This document shows positions 1 to 7,050 of a stretch of DNA of 9,182 nucleotides, piece by piece (positions within the stretch are counted from its first letter, which is position 1; each line of letters begins with the position of its first letter). This DNA is from JBEIUL01 sp044356865 (GTDB lineage: Bacteria > Planctomycetota > Phycisphaerae > Phycisphaerales > SM1A02). The notes under the pieces were generated by a model. It did no database searches, was not told the DNA's origin, and was given only the letters and a program-made list of their open reading frames with translations. Location: assembly GCA_044356865.1 (NCBI GenBank), contig JBIKVN010000123.1, positions 1 to 9,182 on the forward strand, read 5' to 3'. A program made the position numbers and the translations under genes.

Positions 1-2
1 GC

Positions 3-29
3 GAGGCCGACTACGCCTCGCGGCGGTGA
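3..29 (+). CDS. Possible C-terminal tail of an upstream gene (partial)
   Basis: One plus-strand frame enters from the left edge and reads EADYASRR before a TGA at 27-29. This could be the last eight codons of a gene lying outside the window. The only support is that the reading ends in a stop 58 nt before the next start, which is a usual operon spacing. Eight codons cannot identify a product. The frame of the following cytochrome gene is also open to the window edge, so this tail may be chance. Confidence 0.25.
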   Translation, partial: EADYASRR

Positions 30-87
30 GCGGCGATTCCGGCGGGAGTTCCTTGCTCCCCGGCCGTGCCCGGGCGACACTCCATCC

Positions 88-2853
88 GTGCGGCTCCCGG
101 CCTCCATCCTCGCCGTCGCGCTCGCGGTTCCCGCGGGCGCGGCCGGTCCGCCGGTCGACTACGGCCGCGACATCCGCCCGATTCTCGCCGCCCGCTGCTT
201 CACCTGCCACGGCCCCGACGCGTCGAGCCGCAAGGCCGACCTGCGGCTGGATGATCCGCACGAGGCGAAGCGCGATCGCGACGGCGGGTTCGCGATCGCC
301 GCCGGGAATCCCGACGCGAGCGAAGTCATCCGCCGGATCGAGAGCCACGATCCGGACGAGCGGATGCCGCCCGAGGGGAATCCGCTCACCGAAGGCGAAC
401 GCGAGCTTCTCCGCCGCTGGATCGCGGAAGGCGCGACCTGGAGCGACGCGTGGAGCTGGCGGCCGGTGGCGCCGCCCGAACTTCCGCCCGTGATCGACAC
501 CTCGTGGCCGAGCGACCCGCTCGATCGCTTCGTGCTCGCCCGGCTCGAGTCGGCCGGAGTTTCCCCCGCGCCGCGGGCCGATCCGCGGACGCTCTTTCGC
601 CGCGCGACCTACGACCTCATCGGACTTCCGCCCGAGCCCGCCGATCTTGAACGCTTCGCCGCCGACCCGTCGCCCGAGGCGTTCGCCCGCGAGATAGGCC
701 GCCTGCTCGCCCATCCGGGCTTCGGCGAGACCTGGGGGCGCCACTGGCTCGATCTCGTCCGCTACGCCGAGACCTACGGGCACGAGTTCGACTACCCGAT
801 TCCGCACGCGTGGCGTTACCGCGACGCGGTGATCCGGGCCTTCAACGCCGATGTCCCGTACGACCGCTTCGTGATGGAGCACCTCGCGGGCGACCTGCTC
901 GAGCCGCGACGGCTGGATCCGGCGACCGGCCTCGACGAGGGCCGGATCCTGACCGGATTCTGGTGGCTTTCGCAGGGCACGCACGCCCCGGTCGATGTCG
1001 CCAAGGACGAGGCCGAGCGGATCGACAACCAGATCGACGTCCTCGGGAAGGCGTTCATGGGCGTGACCGCGGCGTGCGCCCGCTGCCACGACCACAAGTT
1101 CGACGCGATCACGCAGCGTGATTACTACGGCCTTTCGGCCCACCTCAAGCGATCGCGGCGGGCGATCGTCGAGCTCGATCCGGGCGGAGCGATCGAGGCC
1201 GAACGCGGCGCGGCGATCGCGGGGCGGCGGTCGGTCGAGGCGAGGCTGCTCGCGGCGGCGGGCGGCCCGGTCGACGGCGATCCGACGCTCGGTACGACGG
1301 CCCCGAGCACGGACTTCGCCTCGCCGCTTCCCGAGGGGTACACCGCGACGGGTCAGGCCTTCGCCCGCGATGCCGACGAGCTTCCCCGGTTGGAGCCGCA
1401 GGGCGATCGCGTCCGGACCGCCCCCTCGGGCATCGCGACGAGCCGGGCGGCGGGGGATGCGTTCGCGGGAACGCTGCGATCGCCGTCGTTCGCGATCGAG
1501 CGCCGCTACCTGCACCAGCGGGTGCGCGGGCTCGGCACGGCCCGGATCCTCATCGACGGGTACCACCTCGACGAATGGAATCCGCTGCTTTTCGAGGACT
1601 TCCTGAAGCGATTCGACTCGCCCGAGGTATTCACGACGCTCACCTGGGATCTCGGGCGATTCGAGGGGCGCCGGGCCTACCTCGAGTGGGTCGACGGCGG
1701 ACCGGGCTTCGTCGAAGTCGACTGGATCGCGACCGGAGATGATTCCACGGCCCCGCCGGCGGGCGATCCGGAGGCGGTGGCGATCGCGATCTCGGACGCC
1801 GATCGCGGCGAGCTCGAGGCGTCGCTCTCGCGTCGCGGACCCGATCCGATCCGCATCCTCGCGATCGACGATGGCACCCCGTGGGCTGAGTTCGTGCGGC
1901 TGCGCGGCGATCCCGCGGCGCCCGGCGAGCCCGTCGGGCCCAGCCATGTCGCGAGTCTCGATGGCCCCGACGCCGCGCCCGCCGCGGATCGCCTTTCGCT
2001 TGCCCGCCGCATCGCGAGCCCCGACCATCCGCTCGTCGCCCGCGTCTTCGCGAATCGCGCTTGGCACCATCTTCTCGGCCGCGGTCTCGTCGAGAGCGTC
2101 GACGACTTCGGCGCTCTCGGCACGCCGCCGACGGACCCCGAACTTCTCGATCACCTCGCCGACCGCTTCCGCGGCGACTGGAGCGTGAAGAACCTCGTGC
2201 GTTCGATCGTGCTCTCGAGCACGTACGCCATGTCCGCGCGGGCCGACGCCCTCGCCGACGAGCTCGACCCGCGGAACGGGCTTCCGCACCGCGCGAACCT
2301 GCGGCGACTTCCTGCCGAGGCCCTCCGCGACTCGATGCTCGTCCTCGCGGGCTGTCTCGACCCGACCGCGGGCGGTCCGGGCGTCGCGACGCACCTCACC
2401 GAGTTCATGGACGGCCGCGGCCGCCCCGGCGCGAGCGGCCCCGTCGACGGCGGCGGCCGCCGCAGCGTCTACCTCGAGGTCCGTCGCAATTTCCCCGACC
2501 CGTTCCTGAGCTCGTTCGACCTGCCGATCCCGACCTCGCCGGTCGGCCGCCGCAACCGCTCGAACGTGCCGGGACAGGCCCTCGCGATGCTGAACGCCCC
2601 GCTCGTCCACGAGATGGCCCGGCTCTGGGGCGAGCGCGTCGCGGCCGAGCCCGGGACCGTCGCCGAGCGGGCGAGCGGCATGGTCGAGCGGGCGTTCGCG
2701 CGGCCCGCGCGCCCCGACGAGCTCGAGCGGATGGTCGCGTTCGTGCAGGAAGACGCCGCGAGCCGCGGGCTTCCCGATGCGCCCGACGCCGCGGCGTTCG
2801 CCGGTCTCGCGCACGTCCTCTTCAACGCCAAGGAGTTCCTCGTCCTCGACTGA
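88..2853 (+). CDS. Planctomycete cytochrome: PSCyt1-DUF1549-DUF1553 protein, secreted
   Basis: This 921-residue protein has the three-domain layout typical of Planctomycetota. Residues 1-19 form a Sec-type signal (MRLPASILAV, then an Ala-rich stretch ending GAA), so it acts outside the cytoplasmic membrane. The PSCyt1 domain spans about 25-120 and has a heme-binding CFTCH (Cys37, Cys40, His41) and RMPPEG with Met93 as a likely axial ligand. DUF1549 covers about 143-355 and carries a second CxxCH, CARCH at 330-334, followed by DHKFDAIT. DUF1553 covers about 635-890, with NRAWHHLLGRGLVES, PTDPELLDHLA and WSVKNLVRSIVLSSTY. Residues 455-550 look like an inserted beta-rich module. The GTG at 88 was chosen because it places the signal peptide at the N-terminus; no clear ribosome binding site is visible, and the frame is open further upstream without an ATG or GTG. 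The DUF1501 gene follows after 18 nt. The family is abundant in planctomycetes and is often linked to degradation of complex polymers, but its reaction is not established. Confidence 0.95.
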   Translation: MRLPASILAVALAVPAGAAGPPVDYGRDIRPILAARCFTCHGPDASSRKADLRLDDPHEAKRDRDGGFAIAAGNPDASEVIRRIESHDPDERMPPEGNPLTEGERELLRRWIAEGATWSDAWSWRPVAPPELPPVIDTSWPSDPLDRFVLARLESAGVSPAPRADPRTLFRRATYDLIGLPPEPADLERFAADPSPEAFAREIGRLLAHPGFGETWGRHWLDLVRYAETYGHEFDYPIPHAWRYRDAVIRAFNADVPYDRFVMEHLAGDLLEPRRLDPATGLDEGRILTGFWWLSQGTHAPVDVAKDEAERIDNQIDVLGKAFMGVTAACARCHDHKFDAITQRDYYGLSAHLKRSRRAIVELDPGGAIEAERGAAIAGRRSVEARLLAAAGGPVDGDPTLGTTAPSTDFASPLPEGYTATGQAFARDADELPRLEPQGDRVRTAPSGIATSRAAGDAFAGTLRSPSFAIERRYLHQRVRGLGTARILIDGYHLDEWNPLLFEDFLKRFDSPEVFTTLTWDLGRFEGRRAYLEWVDGGPGFVEVDWIATGDDSTAPPAGDPEAVAIAISDADRGELEASLSRRGPDPIRILAIDDGTPWAEFVRLRGDPAAPGEPVGPSHVASLDGPDAAPAADRLSLARRIASPDHPLVARVFANRAWHHLLGRGLVESVDDFGALGTPPTDPELLDHLADRFRGDWSVKNLVRSIVLSSTYAMSARADALADELDPRNGLPHRANLRRLPAEALRDSMLVLAGCLDPTAGGPGVATHLTEFMDGRGRPGASGPVDGGGRRSVYLEVRRNFPDPFLSSFDLPIPTSPVGRRNRSNVPGQALAMLNAPLVHEMARLWGERVAAEPGTVAERASGMVERAFARPARPDELERMVAFVQEDAASRGLPDAPDAAAFAGLAHVLFNAKEFLVLD

Positions 2854-2871
2854 GACGCCGAGGGGAAACCG

Positions 2872-4305
2872 ATGAGCGACGCCCCGAGCCATCACTGCGG
2901 ACGCTTCCGCCCGTGCGGCCTGAGCCGGCGCGACATGCTCGCGTCGTGCCTCTCGGGCTTCGGGGCCCTCGTCGCGACAAGCCTCCTCGACGGCGAGGCG
3001 CTCGCGGCCGCATCGTCGCTGCCGTCCCCGGGCACGCACCATCGCCCGCGGGCGAAAGACATCATTTTCCTCTACATGGACGGCGGCCCGTCGCAGGTCG
3101 ACACGTTCGATCCGAAGCCGCGCCTGGTCGCCGAGGACGGACGGCCGTTCGCGATGCGCATGGAACCGACGCAGTTCAACGACAACGGGAATACCCTCGC
3201 GGGCCCGTGGGCGTTCCGGCCGGGCGGGTCGTGCGGCACGCCGGTGAGCGACCTCTTCCCGCACGTCCGCGAGCTGGCCGACGAGCTGCTGGTCATCCGC
3301 TCGATGACCAGCCAGTTCAGCGAGCACACCAACGCGAACTACTTCCTGCACACCGGCGCCGGCCTCGCCGGCCGCCCGAGCATGGGGGCGTGGACCTCGT
3401 ACGGGCTCGGCCGGGCGAGTCGCGACCTGCCGGCGTTCGTCGTGCTGCACGGCGGGCTGATCCCGCCGGGCGGCGTCGAGTGCTTCGGGAACGGCTTCCT
3501 GCCCGCGACGCACCAGGCGTCGATCGTGCTGCCCCGCGGCGACGGCCTCGCCGACGTGCGGCCGCGCGAGGCCGATCCCGCGGCGCAGGCCCGCAAGCGG
3601 CACCTGCTCGAGACCCTCGACGCGGCGTACGCCCGCGAGACCGGCCGCGCCGACGCCGTCGAGAGCGCGATCCGCAACTGGGAACTCGCCTATGCGATGC
3701 AGTCGGCGGTGCCCGAGCTCATGGACCTCGCGGGCGAGAGCGACGAGACGAAGGCCCTCTACGGCGTCGACGACCCGTGGGCGCCAACCGCGACCTACGC
3801 CCGGCAGTGCCTGCTCGCCCGACGGCTCGTCGAGCGGGGCGTGCGGTTCGTCGAGCTCACCTGCCCGGGCACCGGGCACGACCGCTGGGACCAGCACGAC
3901 TCGCTCGCGAAGGGGCACGGCGACAACGCCCGCGCCGTCGACCGGCCGATCGCCGGCCTCCTGCGCGACCTCCGCCGCCGCGGCCTCCTCGAGGAGACGC
4001 TCGTGGTCTGGGCGGGCGAGTTCGGCCGCACGCCGTTCGCGCAGGGCTCAAGCGGCCGCGACCACAATCCGTTCGGCTTCTCGGTCTGGATGGCCGGCGG
4101 CGGCGTCCGCGCCGGCACCGTCTTCGGCGGCACCGACGAGTACGGCTACAAGGCGGTCGACCGCCCGGTCGACATCCACGACCTGCACGCGACGATGCTC
4201 CACCTGCTCGGCGTCGACCACCGTCGCCTCGTGCACCGGTTCGGCGGCCGCGACATGCGGCTCACTGACGTGCACGGTCGCGTGATCGGCGACTGGTTGG
4301 CCTGA
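2872..4305 (+). CDS. DUF1501 family protein, Tat-exported, alkaline phosphatase/sulfatase-like fold
   Basis: This 477-residue protein belongs to DUF1501, which is related to the alkaline phosphatase/sulfatase superfamily. The N-terminus has a twin-arginine signal (LSRRDML at 17-23, followed by a mildly hydrophobic stretch to about 48), suggesting export as a folded, possibly metal-loaded protein. Likely metal-site motifs are MDGGPSQVDTFDPKP (69-83), WDQH (339-342), GEFGRTP (382-388), GRDHNP (395-400) and HDLHATMLHLLG (436-447). The length is normal for the family. The ATG at 2872 is preceded by GAGGGG at 2860-2865, with a 6-nt spacer. It follows the PSCyt1/DUF1549/DUF1553 gene by 18 nt, the standard planctomycete pairing, so the two are presumably co-transcribed and work together. 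A hairpin lies just after the TGA. The family assignment is firm, but the enzymatic activity is unproven. Confidence 0.95.
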   Translation: MSDAPSHHCGRFRPCGLSRRDMLASCLSGFGALVATSLLDGEALAAASSLPSPGTHHRPRAKDIIFLYMDGGPSQVDTFDPKPRLVAEDGRPFAMRMEPTQFNDNGNTLAGPWAFRPGGSCGTPVSDLFPHVRELADELLVIRSMTSQFSEHTNANYFLHTGAGLAGRPSMGAWTSYGLGRASRDLPAFVVLHGGLIPPGGVECFGNGFLPATHQASIVLPRGDGLADVRPREADPAAQARKRHLLETLDAAYARETGRADAVESAIRNWELAYAMQSAVPELMDLAGESDETKALYGVDDPWAPTATYARQCLLARRLVERGVRFVELTCPGTGHDRWDQHDSLAKGHGDNARAVDRPIAGLLRDLRRRGLLEETLVVWAGEFGRTPFAQGSSGRDHNPFGFSVWMAGGGVRAGTVFGGTDEYGYKAVDRPVDIHDLHATMLHLLGVDHRRLVHRFGGRDMRLTDVHGRVIGDWLA

Positions 4306-4311
4306 AAGGAA

Positions 4312-4336
4312 ACGGCCGCCCGCGAGGGGCGGCCGT
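4312..4336. terminator. Hairpin between convergent genes, probable bidirectional terminator
   Basis: ACGGCCGCCC (4312-4321) pairs perfectly with GGGCGGCCGT (4327-4336) around a 5-nt loop. It begins 6 nt after the DUF1501 stop and ends 25 nt past the atpD stop. On the plus strand it is followed by CGGGTGGTCTTGATT, with few Ts. On the minus strand it is followed by TTCCTTTCA, which is more T-rich. It is therefore a reasonable rho-independent terminator for atpD and possibly for both transcripts. Confidence 0.7.
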
Positions 4337-4361
4337 CGGGTGGTCTTGATTCGATCCGGCC

Positions 4362-5801
4362 TCAGCCGCCGGCCATCTTCGCGGCCTTCTTGCGGGCCTC
4401 GCCGAGGTTGCCGACGTACATGAAGGCGCTCTCCGGAAGGTCATCGGCCTCGCCGGCGCAGAGCCGCTCGAAGCTGTCGATGGTGTCGGCGAGGCCCGAG
4501 GTCGCGCCGGGGAAGCCGGTGAAGACCTCGGCCACGTAGAACGGCTGCGAGAGGAACCGCTCGATCTTGCGGGCCCGCGACACCGTCACCTTGTCCTCTT
4601 CCGACAGCTCGTCGACGCCGAGGATCGCGATGATGTCCTGGAGGTCCTTGTACCGCTGCAGGATCTGCTGCACCTGGCGGGCGCACTTGTAGTGACGCTC
4701 GCCGACGATCTGCGGATCGAGGATGCGGCTCGACGAACCCAGCGGGTCGACGGCGGGGAAGATGCCCTTCTCGGCGATCTTGCGCTCGAGCACGATGAAC
4801 GCGTCGAGGTGGGCGAAGGTCGTCGCGGGAGCGGGGTCGGTGAGGTCGTCGGCGGGCACGTAGATCGCCTGCACCGAGGTGATGGCGCCCTGGCGGGTCG
4901 AGGTGATGCGCTCCTGCAGCGCACCCATCTCGGTCGCGAGGTTCGGCTGGTAGCCGACGGCGCTCGGCATGCGGCCGAGGAGCGCCGACACCTCGGAACC
5001 CGCCTGCGTGAAGCGGAAGACGTTGTCGACGAAGATCAGCGTCTCCTTGCCGCTCGCGTCGCGGAACTCTTCCGCCATGGTGAGGGCCGAGAGGGCCACG
5101 CGAAGGCGGGCGCCCGGCGGCTCGTTCATCTGGCCGAAGACCATCGCGACCTTGTCCAGCACGTGCGACTTGTTGCCCTGGGCGTCGACGTACTCGGCCT
5201 CCTGCATCTCGAGCCAGAGGTCGTTCCCCTCGCGGGTCCGCTCGCCCACGCCGGCGAACACCGAGTAGCCGCCGAAGTTGCGGGCCACGCGGGCGATCAT
5301 CTCCTGGATCACGACGGTCTTGCCGACGCCGGCGCCGCCGAAGAGGCCGATCTTGCCGCCGCGGACGAAGGGACAGAGGAGGTCGATGACCTTGATGCCC
5401 GTCTCGAGGATCTCGGTCTTCGGGTTGAGGTCGGTGAAGCCGGGGGCCCCACGGTGGATCGGCGAGCGCTTGGTCGCCTTCACCGGTCCCCGCATGTCGA
5501 CCGGCTCGCCGAGCAGGTTGAAGACGCGGCCGAGGACGCCCTCGCCGACCGGCACCGTCACCGGGGCGCCGGTGTCGACGCAGGCGTCGCCGCGGCGGAG
5601 GCCGTCGGTCGACGCCAGGGCCACGCAGCGGATCTGGCCGCCGCCGAGGTGGCGGGCGACTTCACCCACGAGCCTGGTCTTCTCGCCGCGCACGTCGATC
5701 GTGCACTCGACGGCGTTGTAGATCTCGGGCATCTGGTCCTCGGCGAACTGGGCGTCGAAGGTCGAGCCGATGACTTGGATGACCTTGCCGGTGGAAGCCA
5801 T
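4362..5801 (-). CDS. atpD: F1 ATP synthase subunit beta
   Basis: This is the catalytic beta subunit of F-type ATP synthase, which makes ATP from ADP and phosphate in the membrane-attached F1 head. The 479 residues are the usual length. Motifs in order are: the N-terminal beta-barrel start GKVIQVIGSTFDAQF; Walker A GGAGVGKT at 155-162; GERTREGNDLW with catalytic Glu187; Walker B LIFVDN at 255-260; FRFTQAGSEVSALLGRMPS; the alpha/beta signature PAVDPLGSSS at 349-358; and the complete DELSEED motif at 397-403 that couples to the gamma subunit. All key residues are present. The ATG at 5801 matches the family N-terminus; a GGAG at 5813-5816 lies 11 nt before it. The open frame continues upstream, but those residues do not resemble the family. 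No atpG lies before it and no atpC after it: the downstream neighbour is the convergent DUF1501 gene, and the upstream neighbour is an anti-sigma factor 430 nt away. It therefore lies outside a canonical atp operon, probably with its own promoter. Confidence 0.98.
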   Translation of the reverse strand: MASTGKVIQVIGSTFDAQFAEDQMPEIYNAVECTIDVRGEKTRLVGEVARHLGGGQIRCVALASTDGLRRGDACVDTGAPVTVPVGEGVLGRVFNLLGEPVDMRGPVKATKRSPIHRGAPGFTDLNPKTEILETGIKVIDLLCPFVRGGKIGLFGGAGVGKTVVIQEMIARVARNFGGYSVFAGVGERTREGNDLWLEMQEAEYVDAQGNKSHVLDKVAMVFGQMNEPPGARLRVALSALTMAEEFRDASGKETLIFVDNVFRFTQAGSEVSALLGRMPSAVGYQPNLATEMGALQERITSTRQGAITSVQAIYVPADDLTDPAPATTFAHLDAFIVLERKIAEKGIFPAVDPLGSSSRILDPQIVGERHYKCARQVQQILQRYKDLQDIIAILGVDELSEEDKVTVSRARKIERFLSQPFYVAEVFTGFPGATSGLADTIDSFERLCAGEADDLPESAFMYVGNLGEARKKAAKMAGG

Positions 5802-5878
5802 GGAAGGGGTCGCTCCGCGGGAGAGTGGTGAATCGGGGGGGTGGACGAACCGCCCGCGTCGGGCGGGAAGGGGCGAAA

Positions 5879-5907
5879 ATCGTACTCGTTTCGGGGCGAC
5901 CCGCCAA
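5879..5907 (-). promoter_or_regulatory. Candidate sigma-70-type promoter for atpD
   Basis: Read on the minus strand, TTGGCG (5907-5902) is followed by a 17-nt spacer and TACGAT (5884-5879), each matching four of six consensus positions. The AT-richer run around TACGATTTT stands out in this GC-rich gap. It would start transcription near 5872, giving about 70 nt of leader before the atpD ATG. A closer -35 match, TTGACG (5914-5909), lies slightly upstream but would leave a 24-nt spacer. This is pattern-based only. Confidence 0.35.
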
Positions 5908-5929
5908 CCGTCAATAGGGGCGCCAACCG
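5902..5929. repeat. Pair of 9-bp direct repeats upstream of atpD
   Basis: CGCCAACCG occurs at 5902-5910 and again at 5921-5929 (CGGTTGGCG on the atpD strand), 19 bp from start to start and close to two helical turns. The copy nearer to atpD overlaps the candidate -35 element. The arrangement would suit a dimeric regulator's operator. Two 9-mers in GC-rich DNA could also arise by chance. Confidence 0.35.
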
Positions 5930-5937
5930 GGCGCGAT

Positions 5938-6168
5938 TCAGGCCCGGCGATCGACGAGCCGGCCCCGGGCGACGCCGGTCGCGGCCTCGTTGCGATCGGC
6001 GGGAGACCGGAACGGGGAGAGCGTGGTCCCGGCCCGCGCCGCGGCCGAGAGCTCGACCCGGTCAAGACCGGAGGTCCGGACCTTGGCCGCCACCAGGCCG
6101 ACCGCGCCGGCCGCCGCGGGCTCGGGCGGTCGGACGAAGGTCAAGATGGGGGGGATGGCCCCAGTCAC
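5938..6168 (-). CDS. Uncertain small ORF, hypothetical protein
   Basis: A GTG at 6168 opens a 76-residue reading (VTGAIPPILTFVRPPEP...) ending in TGA at 5940-5938. About nine in ten of its third codon positions are G or C, and its second positions are more mixed, which resembles the real genes around it. No family is recognised; the protein is Ala/Arg-rich with no membrane segment or motif. It is not an ATP synthase epsilon subunit. No ribosome binding site precedes the GTG, and a plus-strand frame (5990-6181) over the same bases has a similar base pattern. It may be a chance ORF in the leader region of atpD or a small lineage-specific gene read from the sigma/anti-sigma transcript. Confidence 0.25.
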   Translation of the reverse strand: MTGAIPPILTFVRPPEPAAAGAVGLVAAKVRTSGLDRVELSAAARAGTTLSPFRSPADRNEAATGVARGRLVDRRA

Positions 6169-6213
6169 GACGGCAGGGTAGCCGAGGCCATGCGGACGCG
6201 AAAGCCGGCGTCG

Positions 6214-6231
6214 ATCGGGGCCCCGCCCGAT
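6214..6231 (-). terminator. Weak hairpin after the anti-sigma stop
   Basis: On the minus strand ATCGGG (6231-6226) pairs with CCCGAT (6219-6214) around a 6-nt loop, directly abutting the anti-sigma TGA (6234-6232). There is no clear T-run after it; the nearest is a short CTTT at 6204-6201. It may be a weak terminator or simply a by-product of GC richness. Confidence 0.25.
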
Positions 6232-7032
6232 TCAGAGCGAGACCCGGATGTCGCTTTCGGCCGAGAGCCGCTCAAGAGCCTTCGGCAGCTCAAGCATCCG
6301 GAGGTCTTCCTGCAGCGCCGACCACTTGGCCGACTCGACCGAGCTGTCGGCCGCCGCCCCGTCGTCGCGGAGCAGGACAAAAAGCGCCGACCGGGCGGCC
6401 TCGACATCGCGACGGGCGGCCGGATCGAGTTTCCTCGACAGCACCGAAAGGCGGTCGAGCAGATCGTCGTAGAGGGCGATCTGGCGCAGCCGCTCGCGGG
6501 CGGCGGCGTCCTCGAAGGGCATCTCCTCGATCGCCCCGAGCAGGATCCCCGTGGCGTGCAGGGCGTGCACGTCATCGCCCGAGATCCGCGCCGAGGGAAG
6601 GAACGGCCAGGCCGGGGCGGCCGCGGGACCGCCCGTCGCGGTCGGGACGCTGAGCGGGACCGGACCGGGACGGGCCGGTACGAGAAGGGCCGTCGCGGTC
6701 ACCGCGAGGGCGACCGCCGCCGCCGCCGCGAGCGGCCAACCCGAGGAACGCAGCCGGGCGAGCGGTCCGCGCGAGACCGCGGCTGGCTTCCCCTCGATGG
6801 CCGCGAAGACCGAGCGCTCGAACCCGGCCGGCAACGGCGCGGTCTCGAGGTCGTCGCCGGTGAAGGCGACGCGAACCGCGGCGTCCTGCCGCTCGGCCCG
6901 CTCGAGCAGGTCGCGGCACGCGCGGCATTCGAGCAGGTGCCGGTCGGCCCGCGTCCGGGTGTCGCGATCAAGCTCTCCGTCGAGGTAGGGCGAGAGGCTG
7001 ACCTTGAAGTCGACGCATTCGAAACGGCTCAT
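6232..7032 (-). CDS. Membrane-anchored zinc-finger anti-sigma factor
   Basis: This 266-residue protein is the likely cognate anti-sigma factor of the ECF sigma encoded just upstream. The N-terminal cytoplasmic domain has a zinc-binding anti-sigma motif: Cys6, then SPYLDGEL (14-21), then HLLECRAC with His32, Cys36 and Cys39. A hydrophobic, Ala/Val-rich span at about 98-118 is a single transmembrane helix. A Pro-rich linker follows, then a mostly helical extracytoplasmic part (about 150-266, including GAIEEMPFEDAAARERL and YDDLLDRLSVLSRKLDP) that I cannot assign to a known sensor family. The ATG at 7032 has GAGGGG at 7047-7042, with a 9-nt spacer. It starts 18 nt after the sigma stop, so the two are co-transcribed. 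The inferred role is holding the sigma factor at the membrane until a surface signal releases it, probably through proteolysis. The signal is unknown. Confidence 0.9.
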   Translation of the reverse strand: MSRFECVDFKVSLSPYLDGELDRDTRTRADRHLLECRACRDLLERAERQDAAVRVAFTGDDLETAPLPAGFERSVFAAIEGKPAAVSRGPLARLRSSGWPLAAAAAVALAVTATALLVPARPGPVPLSVPTATGGPAAAPAWPFLPSARISGDDVHALHATGILLGAIEEMPFEDAAARERLRQIALYDDLLDRLSVLSRKLDPAARRDVEAARSALFVLLRDDGAAADSSVESAKWSALQEDLRMLELPKALERLSAESDIRVSL

Positions 7033-7050
7033 GTCGTGGGGCCCCTCGGT

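Larger units (their letters stand above)
5802..6231. other. 430-nt stretch between atpD and the anti-sigma gene
   Basis: This interval has no recognisable gene. It holds a hairpin directly after the anti-sigma stop, one uncertain minus-strand ORF (5938-6168), the 9-bp repeats and a candidate atpD promoter. The atpD reading frame runs open through part of it without family similarity. No tRNA, small RNA or ATP synthase epsilon or gamma coding sequence is visible in it. Confidence 0.6.

Noticed and set aside
1074..1104. The CARCH motif as evidence of a separate second cytochrome domain
   Set aside because: The CxxCH followed by DHKFDAIT is a standard internal feature of DUF1549, not an added cytochrome domain.
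2061..4268. A 735-codon plus-strand open frame crossing the cytochrome/DUF1501 boundary
   Set aside because: It is extremely Arg/Pro-rich and out of frame with both recognised genes; a GC-driven shadow.
4692..5831. A 379-codon open frame antisense to atpD
   Set aside because: It mirrors conserved beta-subunit codons and is rich in Val/Asp/Glu/Leu/His repeats typical of antisense readings.
5802..6065. N-terminal extension of AtpD by 88 residues
   Set aside because: The family N-terminus begins at the ATG at 5801. The extension is Pro/Arg/Gly-rich, unlike beta subunits, and overlaps the candidate promoter.
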